From the NCBI GenBank assembly GCA_022567365.1, contig JADFHG010000006.1:1-18765 (forward strand): 18,765 nucleotides of DNA, written 5' to 3'. The position numbers and the translations under genes are program-made. The notes beneath the pieces were generated by a model. It had not been told where the DNA came from, searched no databases, and saw only the letters and a list, made by a program, of their open reading frames with translations. The DNA is from Planctomycetota bacterium. Its GTDB lineage: Bacteria > Planctomycetota > Phycisphaerae > UBA1845. Numbering within the stretch: the stretch's first letter is position 1; each line of letters opens with the position of its first letter. Shown piece after piece: positions 1 to 6,610 of the stretch.

Positions 1-1
1 C

Positions 2-1225
2 GATCTGGCGTCCGCTTTCTCGCTGGACGACAACGCGAACGGCGTCCCGGACGAATGCGACATCGACTGCAACGCCAACCTCGTGCCGGACGATCTGGAT
101 ATCCAGAACGGCACCAGCATGGACTGCGACGCGAACGGCGTGCCCGACGAGTGTGATCCGGACTGCAACAATAACGGCGCGCCTGACGCGTGCGACATCT
201 CCGGTGGGACAAGCGAAGACTGCGACGAAAACGGCGTGCCGGACGAGTGTGATCCGGACTGCAACAATAACGGCGCGCCCGACGCGTGCGACATCTCCAG
301 CGGGGCGAGTGAGGATTGCAATGGATCGGGTGTGCCCGACGAGTGCGAACTCCAAAACGCCGATTGCAACGAAAACATGATCCCCGATGAATGCGATCCG
401 GATTGCGACGCCGACGGTATCCCGGACGATTGCGACGGCGAGGTGCTGTTCCATGACGACTTCGAGCAGGATCTCGGCTGGACAACGGCGAATCTCGGCG
501 CCACGTCGGGTGATTGGGAACGCGGGGTTCCCGTCAACGATTCGGGTTGGAACCACGATCCGTTCTCCGATTCAGACGGCAGCGGGCAATGCTACCTGAC
601 CGAAAACGCACTCGGGAACACCGACGTGGACGGCGGGGCGGTGGCTTTGATGTCGCCGATCATCGACATGTCGATCGGCAGTATTACGATTCAGTACGAC
701 TTCTTCCTCAAGCTGACCGAAGACGACCAGGGTACCGACTGGTTGCGCGTCGAGATCAACAGCACCGGCGGGGTCGGCGATTGGATCCAAATCGCACAAC
801 ACGATACGAACGGTGGGCTAGCTTGGCGGACGCACGCCATCACACCCGACGATCTGGACGCGCTGGGCGTGGAAACGACGAACTCCATGGTCCTTCGTTT
901 CATCGCCAACGACGGCAATCCGCAGAGCATCGTCGAGGCCGCATTGGACGCCTTCTTTGTGATGACCGTGGCGCTGGATTGCAATGACACCGGTGTCCCG
1001 GACACGTGCGAGACGATTGCCGACGGCGACTACGACGGTGACGGCGCCGTCACGCTTGCCGATTGGACCGCTTTCGCCCAGTGCATGGCCGGCCCCGATG
1101 TCCCCCCGACGCATCCCATTACCCAATGCGTCGATGCATGCCTTGCGGCGTTTGACGCGGATCTCGACGGCGACGTGGACATGGGGGACTTTGGCACTTT
1201 CATGACGGTGTTTGACGCCCCGTAG
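2..1225 (+). CDS. Secreted repeat protein with C-terminal dockerin-like Ca-binding region (5'-truncated)
   Basis: The reading frame is open from base 2, so the gene starts outside the window; 407 residues are visible. Residues about 8-135 are Asp/Cys/Asn-rich repeats of the type DCNNNGAPDACDI and ENGVPDECDPDC, which resemble calcium-binding thrombospondin-3-like repeats common in planctomycete extracellular proteins. Residues about 135-330 (starting near VLFHDDFEQDLGWT) look like a beta-sandwich domain, with WERG, DSDGSGQCYLT and VALMSPIIDMS. The tail has two EF-hand/dockerin-like loops, DGDYDGDGAVTLADW and DADLDGDVDMGDF, the usual C-terminal pair in this phylum. No catalytic domain is visible in the part present, and the signal peptide would lie upstream. 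Inference: an exported, calcium-stabilised surface or secreted protein. The missing N-terminus could hold an enzyme domain, so the function is open. The frame ends at TAG 22 bp before a 137-bp repeat element. Confidence 0.85.
   Translation, partial: DLASAFSLDDNANGVPDECDIDCNANLVPDDLDIQNGTSMDCDANGVPDECDPDCNNNGAPDACDISGGTSEDCDENGVPDECDPDCNNNGAPDACDISSGASEDCNGSGVPDECELQNADCNENMIPDECDPDCDADGIPDDCDGEVLFHDDFEQDLGWTTANLGATSGDWERGVPVNDSGWNHDPFSDSDGSGQCYLTENALGNTDVDGGAVALMSPIIDMSIGSITIQYDFFLKLTEDDQGTDWLRVEINSTGGVGDWIQIAQHDTNGGLAWRTHAITPDDLDALGVETTNSMVLRFIANDGNPQSIVEAALDAFFVMTVALDCNDTGVPDTCETIADGDYDGDGAVTLADWTAFAQCMAGPDVPPTHPITQCVDACLAAFDADLDGDVDMGDFGTFMTVFDAP
134..325 (+). repeat. 96-bp tandem duplication within the Asp/Cys-rich repeat region
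   Basis: Two adjacent 96-bp units (134-229 and 230-325) encode 32-residue repeats. The first 69 bases of each unit (through GACATCTCC) differ at only two positions; the remainder is more diverged. The period is a multiple of three, so the frame is kept. This suggests a recent in-frame duplication in a repeat-built protein. Confidence 0.85.
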
Positions 1226-1247
1226 GCGGCCGGTTTTTCGAGGGGCT

Positions 1248-1384
1248 GGTGTCGCGATTCAAACGGATGGCCTTTCATCCGGACCTAGGCCGTGAGGGAG
1301 GGGTGGTGCTTGCATCGGCCGGGCCGCTTCCTAACGAGCGCGGTTCGGATCAGGCCCACCTCCCCAAATCTGAATCACTACGCT
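1248..1384 (+). repeat. 137-bp palindromic repeat element, copy A (MITE-like)
   Basis: This block aligns end to end with the reverse complement of 6611-6748 at about 108/138 positions, and at 56/62 over the last 62 bases. Its ends, GGTGTCGCGATTC and GAATCACTACGCT, are imperfect inverted repeats, which are perfect in the other copy. An internal stem pairs ATCCGGACC (from about 1277) with GGTTCGGAT (1342-1350) with one G-U pair. It fills the gap between the dockerin gene and the ABC exporter gene, both on the plus strand. It encodes no protein, so it would be a non-autonomous mobile element or a structured intercistronic element. Confidence 0.8.
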
Positions 1385-1389
1385 AGAAT
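1384..1389 (+). promoter_or_regulatory. TAGAAT -10 hexamer, leaderless-type spacing
   Basis: TAGAAT matches the TATAAT consensus at 5 of 6 positions and ends 6 nt before the ATG at 1396, so transcription would start at or next to the start codon. No -35 box is seen at the expected distance. The hexamer overlaps the right end of the 137-bp repeat by one base. Confidence 0.4.
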
Positions 1390-1395
1390 AGTCCG

Positions 1396-3387
1396 ATGGC
1401 CCAACCTCCCCGATCGAGCCGGCGCCGTTACCTAGAGCTCCGCAAGAAAGACCGCGCCAAGAAGACAAAGCACAAGCGCCCGGTTCGGACCGACGGGACG
1501 GTTCCCGCCGACGATCGCGAGAATCGCACCGCCCATCGCGCCAGAAAGTTCAGCGAACTCTTCGGGGCGTTTTGGAGAATGGTGCGCGCGTATCGCGCCA
1601 TGCTCTTGTTGTCGTTGGTGACCGCCTCGGTCTCGACGCTTCTCGGCATCGCCCCCCTTTATGGCACGAAACTGGTCGTCGACAATGTCCTCGGCGGCAA
1701 ACCGTTGCCGGAGGGCATTCCGTCGTGGATCAGAATCCCCCACGACTCGCAGCGACTCCTCGCATGGACGGCGATAGCCATGGTGAGCCTGTCGGTGGTG
1801 TCTCTGGCCGTCGGGTTGTGGGGGCGTTGGCAAGCCACGCGGGTGGCCATGAGGGTCGGCGCGCACGCCCGCCGCACGGTCTTCGCCCACGCCATACGTC
1901 TGCCGCTCCACCGGGTGTTTCAACTCAAGAGCGGCGGTATCGCCAGCATCCTTCGCGAAGACGCCGGCGGAATCGGCAACCTCGTTTTCTCCATGGTCTA
2001 CAATCCGTCCAAGGCCGTCGTACAGCTCGTCGCCAGCCTCTTCGTGCTCATGTTCGTCGATTGGCGAATGCTTCTCGGATCGCTCGCGCTGATCCCGACC
2101 GTGTGGTACACGCACAGCACGTGGGTCACCCGGATTCGACCCTTCTGGCGCGAGATTCGCCAGATGCGACAGGAGATCGACGGGCAGGCGACGGAGACCT
2201 TCGGCGGAATCCGCATTGTCCGCGGCTTTGCGCGGCGACGAACCGAGAACATCCGTTTCACCGTCGCGAATCACGTCATGGCTCGGCGTGAGCTATTTGC
2301 GTGGTGGTGGATGCGCGGTGTGGACGCGGCGTGGACCGTGCTCATCCCGGTGGCCACTGCCATCCTGCTCTGGTACGGCGGCTCGCGCGTGCTTCACGAT
2401 GCCGAGCGCCTTCGCAGCGGGCTAATCACCGCGAGCGAGGCGCTGACTGTGGGCGATCTCGTGGTCTTCCTGGCCTATCTCACGGCGCTGCTCGGTCCCA
2501 TTGCGATGCTGGCGCAGAGCGCGACCGCGCTTCAGAACAACCTTGCCGGTTTGGACCGCACGCTTGATTTGCTCGCCGAGCCGAGCGAGGTTCCGGAAAC
2601 GCCCGGCCTCATCAAGCTGAGAAAGAGCGAGGTTGCCGGGCTGATCTCGCTGCGGGGCGTGCGGTTCACTTATCCCGGTACGCACACGCCCGTGCTCTTC
2701 GACATCAACATCGATTTCCCACCGGGTCAAACCGTCGCCCTCGTCGGACCCAGCGGCGCGGGCAAGACGACGATGTGCAATCTGATCGCGCGGTTCTACG
2801 ACCCTCAAGACGGCGCCATCGAGCTGGACGGCGTGAATCTTCGCGACATCGACGTCGAGACCTATCGGCGGCTCTTTGGCATTGTCGAGCAGGATAGCTT
2901 CCTGTTTGACGGCACGATCGCCGAGAACATCGCCTACGGAAAGCGGAACGCGACGCTCGAGCAGATCGTCGAGGCCGCCCGCAGCGCCAACGCCCACGAG
3001 TTCATCGACAGGTTCGACGATGGCTACGACACCGTCATCGGCGAGCGCGGCGTCAGACTGAGCGGGGGGCAGCGCCAGCGTTTGACGATCGCCCGGGCGA
3101 TCCTCGCCGATCCGAAGATCCTCATCCTCGACGAGGCCACCAGCAATCTGGACACGGCGAGCGAGCGGTTGATCCAGGAAAGCCTCCGTACGCTGGTGGC
3201 CGGCAGGACGAGCATCGTCATCGCGCATCGGTTGAGCACCATCGCGTCGGCCGATCGCATCGTCGTGCTGGGGCAAGGTCGAATCGTCGAGGTCGGCACC
3301 CACAACGACCTGATGTCGAGGAGCGGCGACTACCGGCAAATGGTCGAGCTTCAGACGCAGCCGGTTTCTCATGCGATAGAGAGTTGA
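1396..3387 (+). CDS. ABC exporter half-transporter (MsbA/lipid-exporter type)
   Basis: A 663-residue type I ABC exporter half, expected to work as a homodimer in the inner membrane. Residues 1-55 are a very basic cytoplasmic extension. The transmembrane domain follows, with hydrophobic segments near 68-90, 121-143, 207-222, 225-238, 312-327 and 353-375. The ATPase domain (about 410-655) has a Walker A GPSGAGKTT at 451-459, Q-loop Gln499, signature LSGGQ at 555-559, Walker B ILILDE at 575-580 with catalytic Glu580, and H-loop His611; all are intact. The length exceeds the usual ~580 residues mainly because of the basic N-terminus. The ATG is supported by TAGAAT 6 nt upstream; there is no Shine-Dalgarno site. 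The substrate (lipid A-like lipid, drug or peptide) cannot be read from the sequence, and no partner subunit lies nearby. Confidence 0.93.
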   Translation: MAQPPRSSRRRYLELRKKDRAKKTKHKRPVRTDGTVPADDRENRTAHRARKFSELFGAFWRMVRAYRAMLLLSLVTASVSTLLGIAPLYGTKLVVDNVLGGKPLPEGIPSWIRIPHDSQRLLAWTAIAMVSLSVVSLAVGLWGRWQATRVAMRVGAHARRTVFAHAIRLPLHRVFQLKSGGIASILREDAGGIGNLVFSMVYNPSKAVVQLVASLFVLMFVDWRMLLGSLALIPTVWYTHSTWVTRIRPFWREIRQMRQEIDGQATETFGGIRIVRGFARRRTENIRFTVANHVMARRELFAWWWMRGVDAAWTVLIPVATAILLWYGGSRVLHDAERLRSGLITASEALTVGDLVVFLAYLTALLGPIAMLAQSATALQNNLAGLDRTLDLLAEPSEVPETPGLIKLRKSEVAGLISLRGVRFTYPGTHTPVLFDINIDFPPGQTVALVGPSGAGKTTMCNLIARFYDPQDGAIELDGVNLRDIDVETYRRLFGIVEQDSFLFDGTIAENIAYGKRNATLEQIVEAARSANAHEFIDRFDDGYDTVIGERGVRLSGGQRQRLTIARAILADPKILILDEATSNLDTASERLIQESLRTLVAGRTSIVIAHRLSTIASADRIVVLGQGRIVEVGTHNDLMSRSGDYRQMVELQTQPVSHAIES

Positions 3388-3436
3388 GCAGCGCTCCCCT
3401 GTGTATAGCGTCCGCCCGCCGTAGCCGCCGCTTCCC

Positions 3437-3546
3437 GTAGCGTCCGCCCCCTGTGGCGGACGTAGGACAGCGATGGCGACCCGAAGCCAACGTCAGCCAC
3501 GGGGGAAGGTGGACGCTGTCCGGGGTTCTGCAACAAGCCGGCTACG
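3437..3546 (+). repeat. GC-rich double-hairpin repeat, copy 1
   Basis: This block aligns almost without gaps with 15122-15227, starting GTAGCGTCCGCCCCCTGTGG and ending in a related tail (TTCTGCAACAAGCCGGCTA here, TTCTTCAACAGGCTGCTA there). The left hairpin is perfect: GTCCGCC, a 6-nt loop, GGCGGAC. The right half is degraded. A further fragment (TAGCGTCCGCCCGCC) precedes it at 3406-3420. It sits between convergent genes (ABC exporter and acyl-CoA dehydrogenase-like), so it may also act as a terminator. The rest of the 3388-3624 gap shows nothing else recognisable. Confidence 0.7.
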
Positions 3547-3624
3547 TCAGCCGACAAGCGGGTTATGCCAGTGCATGCAACTGATAGCCGCACGACTACC
3601 GAATGCGATCTCGGTGACACTCCG

Positions 3625-4677
3625 TCAAGACGCGCAAAACCGGCGGAGCGTCTCCGCCTGGAGGTTCTCCGGAATCGACCACACGAGAAAGAAGAACGCC
3701 TCGCGCGCCAGGCGTTGGGCCGGTTGACCCGTGAGATAGCCCGTACCCTTGGCAAACGTCACGGCGGCGATCGCGAGGCGCAGGACAAGGTCGTTGACGG
3801 CGACGCGAATTTCGCCGGCCGGTGCCTCGGCCGACGGATCGCTGAGCATGTCGGCGGCGGCGTACAATCGCTCCCGAACGGATTCATACCGGACGAACAA
3901 CGGCTCGACCGCGGCCCGCAGCTCGGCCCCGCGTCGAGGTGCGAGCTTCTTCAACTCCGACACGAGCGCGCCCGCCAGACCGATACCGGCCGAGCTGACG
4001 ACCAGAGGCCGCACCGGCGCTCGAAGCGAAAGCACCTTTTCCAACGGTCCTCGGATGACGTGGGCGGCGTCGAGAGTGGCGTGTTCGCAACTGACCGTGG
4101 ACGTGCTGGCGGCCTCCAGCGCCGCGAGTTCCAACGGCGGTCCCACCGCAAGCCCCGGCGTGGTCGTGGGCATCGCGGCAAGGAGCTGCCGGCCGTCGTC
4201 AAGCACACCGGCAGTCACGATGAGGTCCGCCCTTCCGGCGGAAGTGACCCAAGGCATGATGCCGTCAAACGTCGCGGCGCGACCATTTAGCGAGACCTTC
4301 ATCGCCGGTCCGCCATGCTGTCGCGACGTGGTCAACTGGCTGATGCCGACGGTGAGCAGCATTTCACCGGCCGCGAGTTTCGGGCCGAGTCGATCGCGCA
4401 GCGCGCCGTTCTCACCGCGCATGATCAGGTCGGCGGCCGCGTCGTGCTGGGTGAAAATCAGAACGGCCGTAAGCGATCCACGGGCGATCGCTTCGAGACC
4501 CTCGATCAGACGGACCGACTCGTGCTCGTCGCCGCCGTAGGCGCGCGGGATGCCCCATCGCCAACAACCGTGCGCGCCGAGCACGCGCAGGACGTCCTCC
4601 GGCCATTCCCTTGAACGGTCGTATCGATCGGCCGACCCCGCAAGCTCCTGAGTGAGTTTTTCGAGTACGCTCGCCAT
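3625..4677 (-). CDS. Acyl-CoA dehydrogenase-like flavoprotein
   Basis: The 350-residue product resembles the acyl-CoA dehydrogenase fold: a helical N-terminus (LEKLTQELAGSADRYDRSRE, then WPEDVLRVLGAHGCWRWGIP and the AYGG turn), a middle beta domain with substrate/FAD-type segments (VGISQLTTS, GIMPWVTSAGRADLIVTAGV), and a C-terminal four-helix part ending LAREAFFFLVWSIPENLQAE. The C-terminus is short compared with the usual 380-400 residues, and I do not see the family's YEGT-type catalytic glutamate segment. It may therefore be a diverged oxidoreductase or a DszC/hydroxylase-like member rather than a beta-oxidation enzyme. The ATG at 4677 was chosen because the frame's longer start (4824) would run through an inverted repeat, and a TAGAAT lies 7 nt upstream of this ATG. 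No electron-transfer partner or acyl-CoA pathway gene is nearby. Confidence 0.75.
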   Translation of the reverse strand: MASVLEKLTQELAGSADRYDRSREWPEDVLRVLGAHGCWRWGIPRAYGGDEHESVRLIEGLEAIARGSLTAVLIFTQHDAAADLIMRGENGALRDRLGPKLAAGEMLLTVGISQLTTSRQHGGPAMKVSLNGRAATFDGIMPWVTSAGRADLIVTAGVLDDGRQLLAAMPTTTPGLAVGPPLELAALEAASTSTVSCEHATLDAAHVIRGPLEKVLSLRAPVRPLVVSSAGIGLAGALVSELKKLAPRRGAELRAAVEPLFVRYESVRERLYAAADMLSDPSAEAPAGEIRVAVNDLVLRLAIAAVTFAKGTGYLTGQPAQRLAREAFFFLVWSIPENLQAETLRRFCAS

Positions 4678-4684
4678 GGGCGCG

Positions 4685-4690
4685 ATTCTA
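4685..4690 (-). promoter_or_regulatory. TAGAAT -10 hexamer upstream of the acyl-CoA dehydrogenase-like gene
   Basis: Read on the minus strand, TAGAAT ends 7 nt before the ATG at 4677. It is the same hexamer at nearly the same distance as before the ABC exporter. No convincing -35 box accompanies it. It would give a leaderless or near-leaderless transcript. Confidence 0.35.
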
Positions 4691-4718
4691 AACGACCATG
4701 CGCGTTTCCGCACGATAA

Positions 4719-4812
4719 CCGAGCCGCGGGCTGAAGCCCGCGCGGTGTCACGTATTTGGCGCCGTGCTAGTTCGCGTTGGAGCGACCGCGCGGGCCAAAG
4801 CCCGCGGCTCGG
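4719..4812. repeat. Paired inverted hairpin repeat (REP/BIME-like)
   Basis: Arms 4719-4746 and 4785-4812 are near-perfect inverted copies (CCGAGCCGCGGGCT followed by GCCCGCGCGGT). Each arm also folds on itself: GCGGGCT-GA-AGCCCGC on the left and GCGGGC-CAAA-GCCCGC on the right. This two-hairpin, head-to-head layout is that of bacterial REP pairs. It lies in the 345-bp gap between the divergent acyl-CoA dehydrogenase-like and Clp-N genes; that gap otherwise holds only their promoters and a short open frame of doubtful status. Confidence 0.75.
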
Positions 4813-4943
4813 GATGGTTCTCACGATCGTTCACGGTCATGCTTGTTGGTTTCCCAGCCACACATCACGAACCCGGCAATTTCGGGCAGGTCTCGCGTAC
4901 GACATTCCAAGCAACCGCATAGGCGGCCACCCTCTTTGACTTC

Positions 4944-4972
4944 TTGACGTTCCCAATACAGCCCGGTATGAT
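4944..4972 (+). promoter_or_regulatory. Sigma70-type promoter of the Clp N-domain gene
   Basis: A -35 box TTGACG (4944-4949), a 17-nt spacer and a -10 box TATGAT (4967-4972). Both hexamers match consensus at 5 of 6 positions. Transcription would start near 4979, leaving a leader of about 44 nt before the GTG at 5023. Confidence 0.65.
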
Positions 4973-4974
4973 TG

Positions 4975-4989
4975 GGAGATTCGATCTCC
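4975..4989. promoter_or_regulatory. 6-3-6 palindrome at the Clp-N transcription start (operator candidate)
   Basis: GGAGAT-TCG-ATCTCC is a perfect inverted repeat placed directly over the predicted transcription start of the promoter at 4944-4972. This is a typical place for a repressor operator; it could also form a small hairpin at the 5' end of the mRNA. Confidence 0.4.
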
Positions 4990-5022
4990 TGCCAGTGGGT
5001 AAAACAGGAATAGGTTTGCGTC

Positions 5023-5514
5023 GTGTTTGAGCGATACACCGATAGAGCCCGCAAGGTAATGGCGTTCGCCAACCGGAAAGCAAAGCGCTTAAGCCATGAG
5101 TTCCTCAACACCGAACATATGCTTTGGGGCCTGGTCGAGGAAGGGGCAGGCGTTGGTGCATATGTGCTCAAGAACCTAGATGTTGACTTCGGCAAGGTCC
5201 GATGGCAGTTGGAGAAGCGATTCAAGTACGAACCCGAAAGAGTGCTCGCGCGCAAACTCCCGCAGACGCCATTGTCCAAGAAGGTTATCGAATGCGCGCT
5301 CGAGGAATGCCGTGAGCTAGGCCACAACTATTGCGGAACCGAGCACATGCTCTTGGGGCTTATGAGGGTCGATCGGGGCGTCGCCTATGAAGTTCTATTG
5401 CGAGTCTTCAATCTGCGGCTGGAGGAGGTTCGCGCCGAGGTTCTTGATGTGCTGTGGCGAAGTGCATCGGGTGCGGATTCGGATGCGGACGCCGACCCTA
5501 AGAGTGGGTCCTAA
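5023..5514 (+). CDS. Stand-alone Clp N-terminal (double Clp_N repeat) protein
   Basis: The 163-residue protein begins MFERYTDRARKVMAFANR, the classic start of ClpC, and contains two Clp_N repeats: residues about 3-68 (FLNTEHMLWGLVEEG) and about 82-145 (YCGTEHMLLGLMRVD). There is no AAA+ ATPase module; the chain ends in a short Asp/Ser-rich tail. In ClpC/ClpA this domain binds substrates and adaptors, so a free copy may act as an adaptor, decoy or substrate-delivery factor for a ClpC encoded elsewhere; that is inference. The GTG start is fixed by the match to the ClpC N-terminus, with AGGT about 7 nt upstream as a weak ribosome site. It has its own promoter and a possible operator. Its last codons and stop run into the 5496-5585 palindrome. 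It does not look truncated, because the frame ends after a complete second repeat. Confidence 0.88.
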   Translation: MFERYTDRARKVMAFANRKAKRLSHEFLNTEHMLWGLVEEGAGVGAYVLKNLDVDFGKVRWQLEKRFKYEPERVLARKLPQTPLSKKVIECALEECRELGHNYCGTEHMLLGLMRVDRGVAYEVLLRVFNLRLEEVRAEVLDVLWRSASGADSDADADPKSGS

Positions 5515-5585
5515 GAGCGCCTCCCTCACGGTCGGAGTTCGGAAAGAACGGGGGTTCCCGCCGGTTCTAGGACGCACTCTAAGGG
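5496..5585. terminator. Long imperfect palindrome between convergent genes, related to the 137-bp repeat
   Basis: The 21-nt arms 5496-5516 (CCCTAAGAGTGGGTCC...) and 5565-5585 (...GGACGCACTCTAAGGG) pair at 17 of 21 positions. The palindrome covers the end of the Clp-N gene and most of the gap to the convergent dehydrogenase gene, so a two-way terminator is plausible, though there is no U-tract. Its interior holds CCTCCCTCACGG, whose reverse complement occurs exactly in the 137-bp repeat copy A next to a CCGGAC/CCGAAC motif, so it is probably a diverged member of that family. Confidence 0.6.
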
Positions 5586-5596
5586 AGAGGGCACGA

Positions 5597-6556
5597 TCAA
5601 CCGCCGCTTCCGGCTGCGTGTCGCGGTGGATTGCCGTTCAGTACGCCGATCACATCGTCGACGACGGCGTTCATGCGTGCGGATGCTGCCACCGTTTTGG
5701 CGCCGATGTGCGCGGTGAAGAGCGTGTTGGGCGCCGCGATCAACGGGTGATCCCGCGGCAATGGCTCCGTTTCGAAAACGTCGAACGCTGCGCCCGCGAG
5801 CTTGCCATTCTCCAGTGCCCGCGCGATCGCGTGCCCATCGACGACACGACCGCGAGCCGTGTTGATCAAATACGCACCGTCCCTAAACCGCGCGAGCGCC
5901 GCGTCATCGATGAGATGGTCGGTCTTGGGGGTTAGCGGGACATGGAGCGACACGACGTCGGCCTCGGCGTATAGGTGGTCCTTGTCCATGGGTTCCGCGG
6001 CAACGTCCAACGGTCCGGGATCGATGATGTCGTTGTAGACGATTCGCATCCCGAAACCGTGTCGGCATCGCCGCGCGACGGCCCGCCCGATCCGCCCCAT
6101 TCCGACGATGCCCAGCGTCAGCCTGCGCAGCTCCAACCCCAGGTGTGTTCGGCGCGCGGTCAAAAAATCGTCTTGCCTCACCATCCGATCGCACGGCGTG
6201 ATGCGCCGAATCATGTCGATCATGAGTCCGACGGTAAGGTCGGCGACGGCATCCGTGGCCGCGTCGGGTGTGTGGACAACGACGATTCCCTTTTCGTTGG
6301 CGGCGGCGACGTCGATGTTGTCCAGCCCGCTGCCGCCCCGCCCGATGACCCGCAGCCGTCTCGCTACGTCGAGCAGCTCTCGGGAGACCGTGGCCCGAGT
6401 CCGAACGAGCAGCGCGTCGCAGTCACGAATCGCGACGAGCAGCGATGCGTCGTCGCAAGACTCGAGCACCGTGACCCGCGCGACCTCCCGCGCCCGGCCG
6501 ACGACCGCCTCGTCATAGGGTTCGGCAAATACGATGTGCCGGTCTGGGTCGGTCAT
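5597..6556 (-). CDS. D-isomer-specific 2-hydroxyacid dehydrogenase (phosphoglycerate dehydrogenase-like)
   Basis: The 319-residue protein has the full two-domain fold. The N-terminal substrate domain includes VIGRGGSGLDNIDVAAANEKG (70-90). The Rossmann domain carries GMGRIG (152-157) with Asn175-Asp176 after the second strand as NAD-binding candidates. The catalytic set is Arg235 (INTARG), Glu264 (FETEP) and His283 (TAHIG); the Arg-Glu spacing of 29 equals that of E. coli SerA. It lacks SerA's C-terminal ACT domain, so it would be a short form without serine feedback. It could oxidise 3-phosphoglycerate or reduce another 2-keto acid; the sequence does not decide. The ATG at 6556 was chosen over more upstream in-frame starts because homology begins here and a TTGACG-N17-GAATCT promoter ends 6 nt before it. 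The longer frame would run through a 138-bp repeat. Confidence 0.9.
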   Translation of the reverse strand: MTDPDRHIVFAEPYDEAVVGRAREVARVTVLESCDDASLLVAIRDCDALLVRTRATVSRELLDVARRLRVIGRGGSGLDNIDVAAANEKGIVVVHTPDAATDAVADLTVGLMIDMIRRITPCDRMVRQDDFLTARRTHLGLELRRLTLGIVGMGRIGRAVARRCRHGFGMRIVYNDIIDPGPLDVAAEPMDKDHLYAEADVVSLHVPLTPKTDHLIDDAALARFRDGAYLINTARGRVVDGHAIARALENGKLAGAAFDVFETEPLPRDHPLIAAPNTLFTAHIGAKTVAASARMNAVVDDVIGVLNGNPPRHAAGSGG

Positions 6557-6562
6557 GCGGCG

Positions 6563-6591
6563 AGATTCCCACGCACGGTGCGTGTCGTCAA
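6563..6591 (-). promoter_or_regulatory. Promoter with internal palindrome upstream of the D-2-hydroxyacid dehydrogenase
   Basis: Read on the minus strand: -35 TTGACG (6591-6586), 17-nt spacer, -10-like GAATCT (6568-6563), then 6 nt to the ATG. The spacer holds a perfect 6-3-6 palindrome, CACGCA-CCG-TGCGTG (6570-6584), placed where a repressor would block RNA polymerase. The -10 is weak. Confidence 0.4.
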
Positions 6592-6610
6592 GGCCGGGGG
6601 CAGTGTCGCC

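Noticed and set aside
3749..4540. Long plus-strand open frame of 263 codons opposite the acyl-CoA dehydrogenase-like gene
   Set aside because: It is Arg/Ser/Ala/Pro-rich with no recognisable motif, while the minus strand encodes a coherent acyl-CoA dehydrogenase-like protein. It is a GC-rich antisense shadow.
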